A DNA stretch of 64,000 nucleotides from JACMOY01 sp038322575 (GTDB lineage: Bacteria; Actinomycetota; Actinomycetes; Actinomycetales; Angustibacteraceae), in assembly GCA_038322575.1 (NCBI GenBank), contig JBBQGB010000008.1, forward strand, positions 3,654 to 67,653, read 5' to 3'. Shown here one piece after another: positions 1 to 7,167 of the stretch. The translations under genes were made by a program, and so were the position numbers. Under the pieces are notes generated by a model. That model made no database searches, was not told the origin of the DNA, and saw only the letters and a list, made by a program, of their open reading frames with translations. Each line of letters opens with the position of its first letter. Positions within the stretch are counted from its first letter, which is position 1.

Positions 1-497
1 GGCCAGGCGCCGCGCCGTACTCCGCCTTCCCCGGTCCGCTGAACCCCGTGCTGTCCCTCGTCGCCTACCACGGCGACCTCGGCCTCGACACCGGCGTGCC
101 GCAGTCGCTGTACACCCTGGACAAGGCCAAGCTGACGCCGTACCGCTCGGGCTCGGGCCGGCCCATGCCGCTGCTGCTGCGTAAGGGCCAGACCGTCGAC
201 CTGCCGGACGGGGCTGGAACGGTCACGTTCAACGGCCTCCGAACGTGGGTGAAGCTGCAGATCAACGACCAGCCGGGCAAGGTGATCCCGCTGGTCGGCG
301 TGGTGGCGGCGATCCTCGGCCTGCTGTGCTCGCTGTTCATCCGGCCACGGCGAACCTGGGTCCGGGTGCGGGACGAGGACGGGCGTACCGTTGTCGAGGT
401 CGCTGCCCTCGACCGGGTATCCGGTGGAGACCCGGGGCGCCACGTCGAACAGGTGGCCGCCGCGCTGCGACCGACCGACCAGGAGAAGCGCCAGTGA
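1..497 (+). CDS. resB: Cytochrome c biogenesis protein ResB, C-terminal part (5' end outside window)
   Basis: The frame is open from the first bases of the window and has no start inside it, so this is the C-terminal ~165 residues of a longer protein. The segment GDLGLDTGVPQS is typical of the periplasmic domain of ResB/Ccs1. A transmembrane helix follows (around VIPLVGVVAAILGLLCSLF), then a short basic cytoplasmic tail. ResB works with CcsB/ResC in system II cytochrome c maturation, handling heme and apocytochrome at the outer face of the membrane. The stop overlaps the ccsB start by four bases (GTGA), which fits translational coupling and a shared transcript. Confidence 0.85.
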   Translation, partial: PGAAPYSAFPGPLNPVLSLVAYHGDLGLDTGVPQSLYTLDKAKLTPYRSGSGRPMPLLLRKGQTVDLPDGAGTVTFNGLRTWVKLQINDQPGKVIPLVGVVAAILGLLCSLFIRPRRTWVRVRDEDGRTVVEVAALDRVSGGDPGRHVEQVAAALRPTDQEKRQ

Positions 498-1495
498 CCG
501 AGACGTACGCCCACCTGAGCAACAACGCCGTCTACTCCGCGACGATCATCTTCACCCTGGCCATGCTCGCGCACGTCGCGGAGTGGGCGATGGCCCACCA
601 GCTGGTCGCCGTGCCCACTCGGACCGAACCGCGTGCCCTGGTGGCCGCCGGGGACCGGGGCGTCGACCCGACGCAGGGCAGGGTCGGCGCTCCGCCGGTG
701 CACGGGGTGGACGATGTGGACGATCTCGAGCGCAGCGACCGATACGGGCGGATCGGCTTCGGGCTTACCTGTCTGGGCCTTGTCGTGCTCGCGGCCGGGG
801 TGCTGACCCGCGGGCTGGCAGCACACCGGGTGCCCTGGGGGAACATGTACGAGTTCGCGATCACCGGGTGTCTGGCGGTCAGCGTGGCGTACGTCATTCT
901 GGTCCGGGGCTACGCCATCCGCTGGCTCGGCCTACTGGTCACGGGGTTCCTCGTGATGGTGCTCGGCCTCGCGGTGCTGGTGCTCTACCGCCCGGTCTCG
1001 CCGCTGGTGCCGGCGCTGCACTCGTACTGGCTGATGATCCACGTCTCGTCGGCGGCGGTGGCCGGGGGTGCCTACACCGTGGGCGCGCTGGCCTCGGTGC
1101 TCTACCTGGTGCGCCGGCGGATGGAGGTCAAGGCCGCCGGCCATCCGGAGCTGCCGCGGACCGGCTTCCTGTGGCGCACCCCGACTGCCGAGGCGATAGA
1201 CCGGATCGCCTACCGGGTGCATGCGTTCGCGTTCCCGCTCTGGACGTTCGCGGTGATGTGCGGCGCGATCTGGGCGCAGTACGCGTGGGGTCGGTTCTGG
1301 GGCTGGGACCCCAAGGAGGTATGGGCGTTCATCACCTGGGTGGCCTACGCGGCCTACCTGCACGCGCGGGCGACCGCCGGGTGGCAGGGCCGGGCTGCGG
1401 CGTACGTCGCGCTGCTCGGCTACGCGACGTTCCTCTTCAACTTCGTCGGCATCAACCTGTTCGGTTCCGGCCTGCACTCCTACGCCGGGATGTAA
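494..1495 (+). CDS. ccsB: Cytochrome c biogenesis protein CcsB/ResC (heme handling)
   Basis: A 333-residue polytopic membrane protein of the CcsA/CcsB/ResC family, partner of ResB in system II cytochrome c maturation. The tryptophan-rich heme-handling motif WGWDPKE lies at residues 269-275, and the C-terminus NLFGSGLHSYAGM is typical of the family. I chose the GTG at 494 because it overlaps the resB stop in a GTGA junction; reading further upstream would run through resB in another frame. A soluble insert around residues 35-75 separates the first helix from the rest. With the men and nuo genes this places the window in a respiratory-chain locus. Confidence 0.92.
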   Translation: MTETYAHLSNNAVYSATIIFTLAMLAHVAEWAMAHQLVAVPTRTEPRALVAAGDRGVDPTQGRVGAPPVHGVDDVDDLERSDRYGRIGFGLTCLGLVVLAAGVLTRGLAAHRVPWGNMYEFAITGCLAVSVAYVILVRGYAIRWLGLLVTGFLVMVLGLAVLVLYRPVSPLVPALHSYWLMIHVSSAAVAGGAYTVGALASVLYLVRRRMEVKAAGHPELPRTGFLWRTPTAEAIDRIAYRVHAFAFPLWTFAVMCGAIWAQYAWGRFWGWDPKEVWAFITWVAYAAYLHARATAGWQGRAAAYVALLGYATFLFNFVGINLFGSGLHSYAGM

Positions 1496-1588
1496 CCACG
1501 CGAACCACGTCGTGGCCTCGGGTGGGCGGCGCAGTGGTGGGTTGCGTACCGCTGTGGGTCATACCAGCCTCAGCTCGCCGCCGGATGG

Positions 1589-1870
1589 TCAGGCGTCGGG
1601 GGGTGGGTCGATCTTGAGGTTGCGCAGGAAGTCCGGGTCGTCGTCGGGCGCCATGGGCCTGGTGTGCGGGCGTGGGGCCACCGGGGTGGGGTCGTCGCCG
1701 TTGGGACGGCCGTAGACCAGCCAGCCCACGGGCCCGAGGATCGGCAGCACGATGACGAACGCCCACGCCCAGCGCGGCAGCTGCCGGACGTCGCGAGCAT
1801 CCGACTGGGCCAGCTCGATCCAGCAGTAGATCGCCAGCACGATCGGGATCACGAACGGCAGGAACCTCAT
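1589..1870 (-). CDS. PLDc_N-type small membrane protein
   Basis: A 93-residue protein. An N-terminal hydrophobic helix (FLPFVIPIVLAIYCWIEL) is followed by a short loop and a second helix ending in the signature GPVGWLVYGRP. This is the phospholipase D/transposase N-terminal (PLDc_N) domain found alone in many actinobacteria. The C-terminal ~35 residues are proline- and aspartate-rich and probably cytoplasmic. The ATG at 1870 immediately precedes the first helix and has GAGAGGAG upstream. It lies convergent to ccsB. The function of these stand-alone domains is unknown. Confidence 0.72.
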   Translation of the reverse strand: MRFLPFVIPIVLAIYCWIELAQSDARDVRQLPRWAWAFVIVLPILGPVGWLVYGRPNGDDPTPVAPRPHTRPMAPDDDPDFLRNLKIDPPPDA

Positions 1871-1970
1871 GGTCGCCAGTCTCCTCTCTACTCCAGAGTA
1901 GTCGGCCGTTCCAGGCCCTGCCTGCCGAGCGTGGGCTGGCGCCCGGAGGGGCTCGCGTAAGGTCGTTCGG

Positions 1971-2945
1971 GTGGACAGTGAGCATCTGGTCGGGCTGCCC
2001 GAGATCACCGCGGCGGCGGACCGGATCTCGGGGCAGGTCCGTCGTACCCCGATCATCCCTACCAGCCTGGGCCGCGCGGCCCGGCCCCTGCTGCTGAAGG
2101 CCGAGTGCCTGCAGGTCACCGGCTCGTTCAAGGCGCGCGGCGCGGGTAACGCGGTAGCGCTGCTCGATGCTGACGCCCGCAGCCGTGGGGTCGTGACTCA
2201 CTCGTCCGGTAACCACGCGCAGGCTCTTGCCAGGGCCGCGCGGGGGGCGGGCATCCCGGCCACCGTCGTGATGCCCCGGGCGACACCCGACGTGAAGCGG
2301 TTGGCAACCCTGCGGCACGGGGCAACCGTCGAGCTTGTCGAGCTGGCCGAGCGCGCGTCGCGGGTCGAGCAGATCCTGGCGGAGACCGGCGCGGTGTTCG
2401 TGTCGCCGTTCGACAACCCCGACGTGATCGCGGGCCAGGGCACGATCGGCCTGGAGATCATCGACGACGTGCCGGAGCTGGCGTCGGTGTGGGTTCCGGT
2501 CAGCGGAGGCGGTCTGATCAGCGGCATCGCGGCGGCGGTCAAGGCGCTGCGCCCGGACGTACGCGTGATCGGGGTCGAGCCAGAGCTGGCGGGCGACCTG
2601 GCTGAGGGGTTCGCCCTTGGTCGCCGAGTGACCTGGGAGGCCGCCCGGACGGGGCGCACCATCGCCGACGGGCTGCGGGTGCAGGCCGTCGGGGAGTGGA
2701 ACTGGCCGCACATCACGGCGTACGTCGACGATGTGGTGACGGTCAGCGAGGAGGCGATCCGGTCCGCGCTGCGCAGCCTGGTGCTCGACTGCAAGCTGGT
2801 CGCCGAACCGAGCGGTGCCGTGAGCGTCGCCGGGTTCCTGCAGCACCACGCGATCGGGGGGCACGGACCCGCGGTCGCCGTTGTCTCGGGAGGGAACATC
2901 GAACCGCACGCGCTGGCCGCTCTGCTCACGGAGGGGCCTGGGTGA
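1971..2945 (+). CDS. PLP-dependent threonine/serine dehydratase-like enzyme (fold type II)
   Basis: A 324-residue protein of the tryptophan-synthase-beta superfamily, close to threonine ammonia-lyase and serine racemase. The PLP lysine is in TGSFKARGA, the substrate/phosphate loop is SSGNHAQALA, and the cofactor phosphate-binding glycine loop is VSGGGLISG. There is no C-terminal ACT-type regulatory domain, so it looks like the short catabolic form rather than biosynthetic IlvA. Substrate cannot be assigned from sequence: L-threonine/L-serine dehydration and racemisation are both possible. The start is GTG. The stop overlaps the next gene in a GTGA junction. Confidence 0.85.
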   Translation: MDSEHLVGLPEITAAADRISGQVRRTPIIPTSLGRAARPLLLKAECLQVTGSFKARGAGNAVALLDADARSRGVVTHSSGNHAQALARAARGAGIPATVVMPRATPDVKRLATLRHGATVELVELAERASRVEQILAETGAVFVSPFDNPDVIAGQGTIGLEIIDDVPELASVWVPVSGGGLISGIAAAVKALRPDVRVIGVEPELAGDLAEGFALGRRVTWEAARTGRTIADGLRVQAVGEWNWPHITAYVDDVVTVSEEAIRSALRSLVLDCKLVAEPSGAVSVAGFLQHHAIGGHGPAVAVVSGGNIEPHALAALLTEGPG

Positions 2946-3250
2946 GGATCTTCCTGCTCTACACGCTGGCCAGGGTGGCCCTGTTCGCGGCCGCGTTCGG
3001 GTTGATCTGGCTGGCGTTCGGGCGGTGGCTGAACTGGGGCGCCGTGAGCGGGCTGTACACCGCGATCATCGCGATGGTGGTCTCGTCGGTCGTGGCGTTG
3101 CTGGTGCTCGGATCGCTGCGTGACGAGTTCGCCGTGCAGGTCGCGCAGCGGGCGGATCGGGCGAAGGCGGCGTACGACGCTCGGCGGGCCGCGGAGGATG
3201 CGGACCAGCCGATCGACTCGCCTACGGACCAGAGCCCGGATGGCCGCTGA
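2942..3250 (+). CDS. DUF4229 family small membrane protein
   Basis: A 102-residue protein with two hydrophobic helices (about residues 2-25 and 35-57) followed by a charged, probably coiled cytoplasmic tail rich in Arg, Ala, Asp and Glu. This matches the actinobacterial DUF4229 family, whose genes recur beside menA/menE. The GTG start overlaps the previous stop by four bases. No catalytic residues are evident. Its constant position beside menaquinone genes hints at an accessory role there, but that is inference. Confidence 0.7.
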   Translation: MRIFLLYTLARVALFAAAFGLIWLAFGRWLNWGAVSGLYTAIIAMVVSSVVALLVLGSLRDEFAVQVAQRADRAKAAYDARRAAEDADQPIDSPTDQSPDGR

Positions 3251-3270
3251 CCGGCCGCGGCGCAGGCGAG

Positions 3271-4155
3271 TCAGCCGGCTGCGGCGATGATGCAGCCGGC
3301 CAGGATCCCGGCCGCGTAGACCAGCTCGGTGAGCCCGGTGTCCCGCAGTACCGGCACCAGTGCCGGCCCGGTCGTGCCACGGCGTACGACGCCCACGGCC
3401 CGCATCCCGATGGGGGTGGCGGCCAAGCCGAGCAACGCCCACCAGGTCACGGTGGCGCCGACCCCGGCCAGCGTCACGGCGGAGGCGGCCAGCAGAGCGA
3501 CGTACAGCAGCCGTGAGCGACGGTCCCCGAGCACTACGGCGAGCGTGCGCTTGCCGACCGCCGTGTCGCTGGGGATGTCGCGCAGGTTGTTGGCGACCAG
3601 GATCGCGCAGGCCAGTGAGCCGATCGCGACGGCGGCGGCGAGCGCGGCCCACGACAGGCGCCCGGCCTGGGTGTACGTGGTGCCGAGCACCGCGACCAGA
3701 CCGAAGAACACGAAGACGAACACCTCGCCGAGGCCGAGGTAGCCGTAAGGGTTCGAGCCCCCGGTGTAGTACCAGGCGGCGAGGATCGAGACGGCGCCGA
3801 CGCCGAGCATCCACCACGTGTGCGACACGAGCACCAGGGCCAGCCCGGCGAGGGCGGCGACGGCGAAGGCGGCGAACGCGGCGAGCTTGACCGAGCGCGG
3901 GCTGGCCAGGCGCGAGCCGGTGAGCCGCAGTGGGCCGACCCGGTCGTCGTCGGTGCCGCGGATGCCGTCGGAGTAGTCGTTGGCGTAGTTGACCCCGACC
4001 TGCAGCGCGAGCGAGACGACCAGGGCCAGCAGCGCGCGGGGCAGGCTCGCGGCGCCGAGCGCTGCGGCGGCACCGGTGCCGGCTGCGACGGGGGCGACGG
4101 CTGCCGGCAGCGTCCGCGGACGGGCGCCCTCGATCCACTGCGCTGCGCTCGCCAT
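3271..4155 (-). CDS. menA: 1,4-dihydroxy-2-naphthoate polyprenyltransferase
   Basis: A 294-residue UbiA-family integral membrane prenyltransferase. It attaches the polyprenyl chain to 1,4-dihydroxy-2-naphthoate to give demethylmenaquinone. The first Mg-diphosphate motif NDYSDGIRGTDDDR (residues 59-72) is diagnostic of MenA, and a second aspartate region is NLRDIPSDTAVGKRT. About eight or nine hydrophobic helices follow. It lies downstream of menE on the same strand, across a 46-bp gap, and converges on the DUF4229 gene. Its lipid substrate probably comes from the polyprenyl synthase at 61.9 kb. Confidence 0.95.
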   Translation of the reverse strand: MASAAQWIEGARPRTLPAAVAPVAAGTGAAAALGAASLPRALLALVVSLALQVGVNYANDYSDGIRGTDDDRVGPLRLTGSRLASPRSVKLAAFAAFAVAALAGLALVLVSHTWWMLGVGAVSILAAWYYTGGSNPYGYLGLGEVFVFVFFGLVAVLGTTYTQAGRLSWAALAAAVAIGSLACAILVANNLRDIPSDTAVGKRTLAVVLGDRRSRLLYVALLAASAVTLAGVGATVTWWALLGLAATPIGMRAVGVVRRGTTGPALVPVLRDTGLTELVYAAGILAGCIIAAAG

Positions 4156-4201
4156 GGCTCGATCCTGCCGTGTGCCGGGTGGGGTGGCCGCAGCGGCCCG
4201 G

Positions 4202-5386
4202 TCAGGCGCGGTCCACGAGCGCCGCGACGGCCGCCCGGTCGGGCTTGCCGGGGCCGCGCAGGGGAATGCGCTCGACCAGGACGAGCCGGCGCGGCGCAGC
4301 GGCCGACCCGAGAGCTGCGGTCACGGCGGCTCGCAACCGTTGCAGCACAACGGGTTGCTGGCCGCGTGCCACCACCACCGCGACGACGGACTGGCCCCAC
4401 TCGATGTCCGGGACGCCGACGACGACGCACTCGCTGACCTCGCGCAGGCCGGCGACGACGGTTTCGACGGCGGCGGGAGAGACCTTCAGGCCCCCGGTGA
4501 CGATGACGTCGTCTGCGCGGCCTGTGACCCGCAACCGGCCGTCGACGAGCTCGCCCAGGTCGTCGGTGCGGAACCATCGGCGTCCGTCCCGCTCGACGAA
4601 CGCGTCGGCGCCCGGCCGCAGCCGGTAGCCGCGTGCGACCACGGGCCCGCCGAGCAGGATCCGCCCGTCGTCCAGGCCGACCTCGACGCCGTCCAGGGGC
4701 GTGCCGTCGTACACGCACCCGCCGCAGGTCTCGCTCATGCCGTACGTCGTGACGACGCGGACGCCGGCCGTGCCGGCACGAGCGAGCAGCGTCGGCGAGG
4801 TGGCGGCGGCGCCGACCAGCACCGCGTCGTACGACGACAGTGCGGCCACGGCGGCGGGCCCGGCGTCCAGCAGCCGCAGCAGCTGGGTCGGCACGAGCGC
4901 GGTGTAGCGGCGACCGTCGGCACGTCGCAGCAGACCGTCGGTGGCGCGCACGAAGGCGTCGGTCGAGAAGCCGGCCGCCAGGTCGACCACCGACGGGACG
5001 GTGCCCGCGAGGCTGGAGCGCACCAGCACCTGGACGCCAGCGACGTGGTGCGGTGCCAGCGCGAGCAGCCACGTGCCGGGGCCGCCCAGCCGGGCGTGCG
5101 TCGCGGTGGCGGACGCCGTCAGCGCAGACGCCTGCAGCAGCGCACCCTTCGGCGTGCCCGTCGACCCGGACGTCGCGAGTACCAGTGCGGTCGGGTCGGC
5201 GTCGTCGTCCTCACCCGGGCGCAGCGCGGTGGCGGGCTCGAGGGCGTCCAGGGTGTGCGCCCCCGAGGCGTCGGGCGGCAGGGGCAGCAGCACGTCGCCG
5301 CTGCCGTCCAGGGCCGACGCCACAGCCGCCACGGCCTCGGCGACGGGCAGGCCGCCCAGGGCGACGGCGCGCAGGATGCGCGGCAC
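4202..5386 (-). CDS. menE: o-succinylbenzoate--CoA ligase
   Basis: A 394-residue ANL-superfamily acyl-CoA synthetase. It activates o-succinylbenzoate with ATP and CoA in menaquinone synthesis. The AMP/phosphate loop ATSGSTGTPKG, the adenylate-binding segment TTYGMSETCGG, the RTDD hinge motif and the C-terminal lysine region (GPGKPDRAAV) are all present. It is shorter than many ANL ligases because the N-terminal subdomain is compact, as is usual for actinobacterial MenE. It lies four bases downstream of the cupin gene and upstream of menA on the same strand, so the three are probably co-transcribed. Confidence 0.93.
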   Translation of the reverse strand: MPRILRAVALGGLPVAEAVAAVASALDGSGDVLLPLPPDASGAHTLDALEPATALRPGEDDDADPTALVLATSGSTGTPKGALLQASALTASATATHARLGGPGTWLLALAPHHVAGVQVLVRSSLAGTVPSVVDLAAGFSTDAFVRATDGLLRRADGRRYTALVPTQLLRLLDAGPAAVAALSSYDAVLVGAAATSPTLLARAGTAGVRVVTTYGMSETCGGCVYDGTPLDGVEVGLDDGRILLGGPVVARGYRLRPGADAFVERDGRRWFRTDDLGELVDGRLRVTGRADDVIVTGGLKVSPAAVETVVAGLREVSECVVVGVPDIEWGQSVVAVVVARGQQPVVLQRLRAAVTAALGSAAAPRRLVLVERIPLRGPGKPDRAAVAALVDRA

Positions 5387-5390
5387 GACC

Positions 5391-5786
5391 TCAGGCCGAG
5401 CCCGCGGCCGGGCCCTCGACGTTGGTGGTGGGGGCGCCGCGACCGCAGCGGACGATGACCGCCCGGGCGGGTGCGTCGTCGGGGTTGGTCTCGCGGTGGA
5501 CCGCGTGCGCCGGCACGTGCAGGAAGTCGCCGGCCGAGGCGGTGACGACCTCGCGCCCGCCCGGGCCGGACTCCAGGCGCATCCGCCCGCGAACGACGTA
5601 CAGCGTCGTCTCGTGCTCGCCGTGGTGGTGCCAGCCGGACGCGGCGTGCGGCTCGGTGTCGACCACGCCGCTCCACATGCCCTCGACCTCCAGCCCGACG
5701 CGCCTGGTCATGCCGGGGGTGGGGTCTGCCGGGCGCAGGTCACCCGCCGGGACGTGGGCGCAGGGGCGCGCTGCCGGATCGGTCAC
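5391..5786 (-). CDS. Cupin-domain protein
   Basis: A 131-residue single-domain cupin. The metal-binding motif 1 is GWHHHGEHETTLYVVRGRM and motif 2 is AGDFLHVPAHAVHRE, giving the usual His/His/Glu/His set. I chose the GTG at 5786 because upstream codons run into arginine-rich sequence without a domain. The gene sits four bases upstream of menE on the same strand. A role in quinone chemistry or sensing is possible but not shown; cupins cover many functions. Confidence 0.75.
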   Translation of the reverse strand: MTDPAARPCAHVPAGDLRPADPTPGMTRRVGLEVEGMWSGVVDTEPHAASGWHHHGEHETTLYVVRGRMRLESGPGGREVVTASAGDFLHVPAHAVHRETNPDDAPARAVIVRCGRGAPTTNVEGPAAGSA

Positions 5787-5928
5787 GGGTGCAGTCTGGC
5801 CCAGGTGCCGCTCATGAAGCCAGACAGTGCCCAGCGAACGTCGGTCCCGCCAGGTCGCAGCTTCTGGTTCTCTCCTGCGGCGCACCGCCCAGACGGGGCG
5901 TGCCTGAGGACCTGCTGCCTAGCCCACT

Positions 5929-5963
5929 GTGGGGCAGCCCCGCTCCGCGGGGGACTGCCCCAC
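5929..5963 (-). terminator. Strong GC hairpin downstream of the FMN oxidoreductase gene
   Basis: The arms GTGGGGCAG-CCCCGC and GCGGGG-GACTGCCCCAC pair along 15 bp with a two-base bulge and a three-base loop (TCC). It lies 11 bases beyond the stop of the minus-strand gene ending at 5974 and before the cupin start. There is no T-tract, which is common in actinobacterial intrinsic terminators. It also marks the left edge of the accessory block. Confidence 0.6.
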
Positions 5964-5973
5964 GTCACGCGGC

Positions 5974-6684
5974 TCAGCGGTACTCGGGGTTGTGCCAGCC
6001 GAAGCGCTCGCCGGCGTTCCACTCCGACCGCTGGTTGCCGTGACCAGGCACGCCCCCTGCCGTCTTGAGCATGCGCGCGAGGTGCATGAGGTTCCAGGTC
6101 ATGAAGGTCGTGTTGCGGTTGGTGAACTCGTTCTCGGGCCCCCCGCTGCCGGCATCGAGGTACGACGGGCCGGGCCCGGCCTCGCCGATCCACCCGGCGT
6201 CGGCATTGGGCGGGATCGTGTAGCCCACGTGCTGCAGGCTGTACAGGATGTTCTGTGCGCAGTGCTTGATGCCGTCCTCGTTGCCCGTGATCAGGCACCC
6301 GGCCACACGTCCGTAGAACAGGTACTGACCCTTGTCGTTGAGCAGACCGCTGAGGGCGTAGATCCGCTCGATCACGCGCTTGGTGACGCTGGAGTTGTCA
6401 CCGAGCCAGATCGGGCCGGCGACCACCAGGATGTCGCTGGCCAGGAGGCCGGGGTACAGGTCCGGCCACGCGTCGGACTCCCACCCGTGCTCGCGCATGT
6501 CCGGGTAGACCCCGGTGGCGATGTCGTGGTCGACCGCCCGCACCAGGTCGACCTCGACACCGTGTTCGCGCATGATCGCCGCGCTGGCGTCCACGAGGCC
6601 AGCCGTGTGGCTCGGCTCCGGACTCTTCTTGAGGGTGCAGTTGACGTAGGTGGCGCGCAGGCCGCTGAAGTCCCAGTCGTTCAT
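5974..6684 (-). CDS. Flavodoxin-like NAD(P)H:FMN oxidoreductase
   Basis: A 236-residue protein of the NADPH-dependent FMN reductase/flavodoxin-fold family. The beta strand ATYVNCTLKK followed by SPEPSHT forms the FMN phosphate loop. DILVVAGPIWLGDNSS, with its following helix, is the typical second FMN-contacting segment. GRVAGCLITGNEDG and the aromatic C-terminal region complete the domain. The ATG at 6684 lacks a Shine-Dalgarno and is only ~8 nt from a -10 element, suggesting a leaderless mRNA. Its promoter belongs to the proposed local ECF set (TGTAAC at 6715-6720). Electron donor and acceptor are unknown. Confidence 0.8.
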   Translation of the reverse strand: MNDWDFSGLRATYVNCTLKKSPEPSHTAGLVDASAAIMREHGVEVDLVRAVDHDIATGVYPDMREHGWESDAWPDLYPGLLASDILVVAGPIWLGDNSSVTKRVIERIYALSGLLNDKGQYLFYGRVAGCLITGNEDGIKHCAQNILYSLQHVGYTIPPNADAGWIGEAGPGPSYLDAGSGGPENEFTNRNTTFMTWNLMHLARMLKTAGGVPGHGNQRSEWNAGERFGWHNPEYR

Positions 6685-6690
6685 GGAGCC

Positions 6691-6720
6691 ACTGTCTCTG
6701 CTGCACTCGACTTCGTTACA
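6691..6720 (-). promoter_or_regulatory. Candidate ECF promoter for the FMN oxidoreductase
   Basis: Read on the minus strand, TGTAAC occupies 6720-6715, and GAGACAG follows at 6698-6692 after a 16-17 bp spacer. It shares the YGTAAC/GAC pattern with six other upstream regions in 6.7-15.3 kb. The predicted transcription start falls at or next to the ATG at 6684. Confidence 0.5.
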
Positions 6721-6736
6721 AACCGCCACCCTATTC

Positions 6737-7154
6737 TTCCCAACCGCCTCACGTAGAGCATCGTCGGCAGGCCCCGCGACAGCAGCAGGACCAGCATGGA
6801 CACCGGCAGCAGCTGCTCTGGCGAGTGCACCAGCCCGGAGCCGTCCGGGCGCACGCCGCTCACGACGAAGAACCCCGGGATGAGCAAGCCGTACCCGATG
6901 GCGTCGAGCTTGGTGCCGAAGCGGGGGTGGGTAAAGGAGTCGCGATCGAGCGCCGCGACCGCTTGCAAGCGGATCTCCGCGGTCCTGTCCGGCAGCCGTA
7001 TCAGCAGCCCGCCCCCGGTACATGCTGTGCGAGGTGATGGCGGCCGTGACACCTGGGCGCGTGCGACACGTCGCATCCCCGGAGTCCACCGCTCGACGAT
7101 GTGGCGGAAGGACAACTCGTCGCGCGACCGCAGGGCCGCGACCCGGCGGGCGTC
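6737..7154 (-). pseudogene. Relic of an ECF sigma factor joined to a CPA2 antiporter fragment
   Basis: One open frame carries two unrelated gene fragments. At 7154-7044 the peptide DELSFRHIVERW..MRRVARAQVS resembles the start of sigma region 2 in the intact sigma factor at 13.8-14.5 kb (DEAAFVDLVRRW..MLRVARGHVS). At about 7015-6737, LDAIGYGLLIPGFFVVSG and LLSRGLPTMLY resemble the intact antiporter (LDGLGFGFLIPIFFVTSG; VVRGLPALAY). The order sigma then antiporter matches the intact cluster, so this looks like an internally deleted second copy. The match is not identical, so it is an old or diverged copy. No full domain remains. Confidence 0.65.
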
Positions 7155-7167
7155 GTTCACCCGCCCT

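Noticed and set aside
391..1617. Long Arg/Pro/Ala-rich open frames overlapping ccsB
   Set aside because: Composition is that of high-GC frame shadows. The ccsB frame has membrane helices and WGWDPKE.
2198..4138. 646-codon minus-strand frame across the dehydratase and menA genes
   Set aside because: It overlaps three well-supported genes and has extreme Arg content without any domain.
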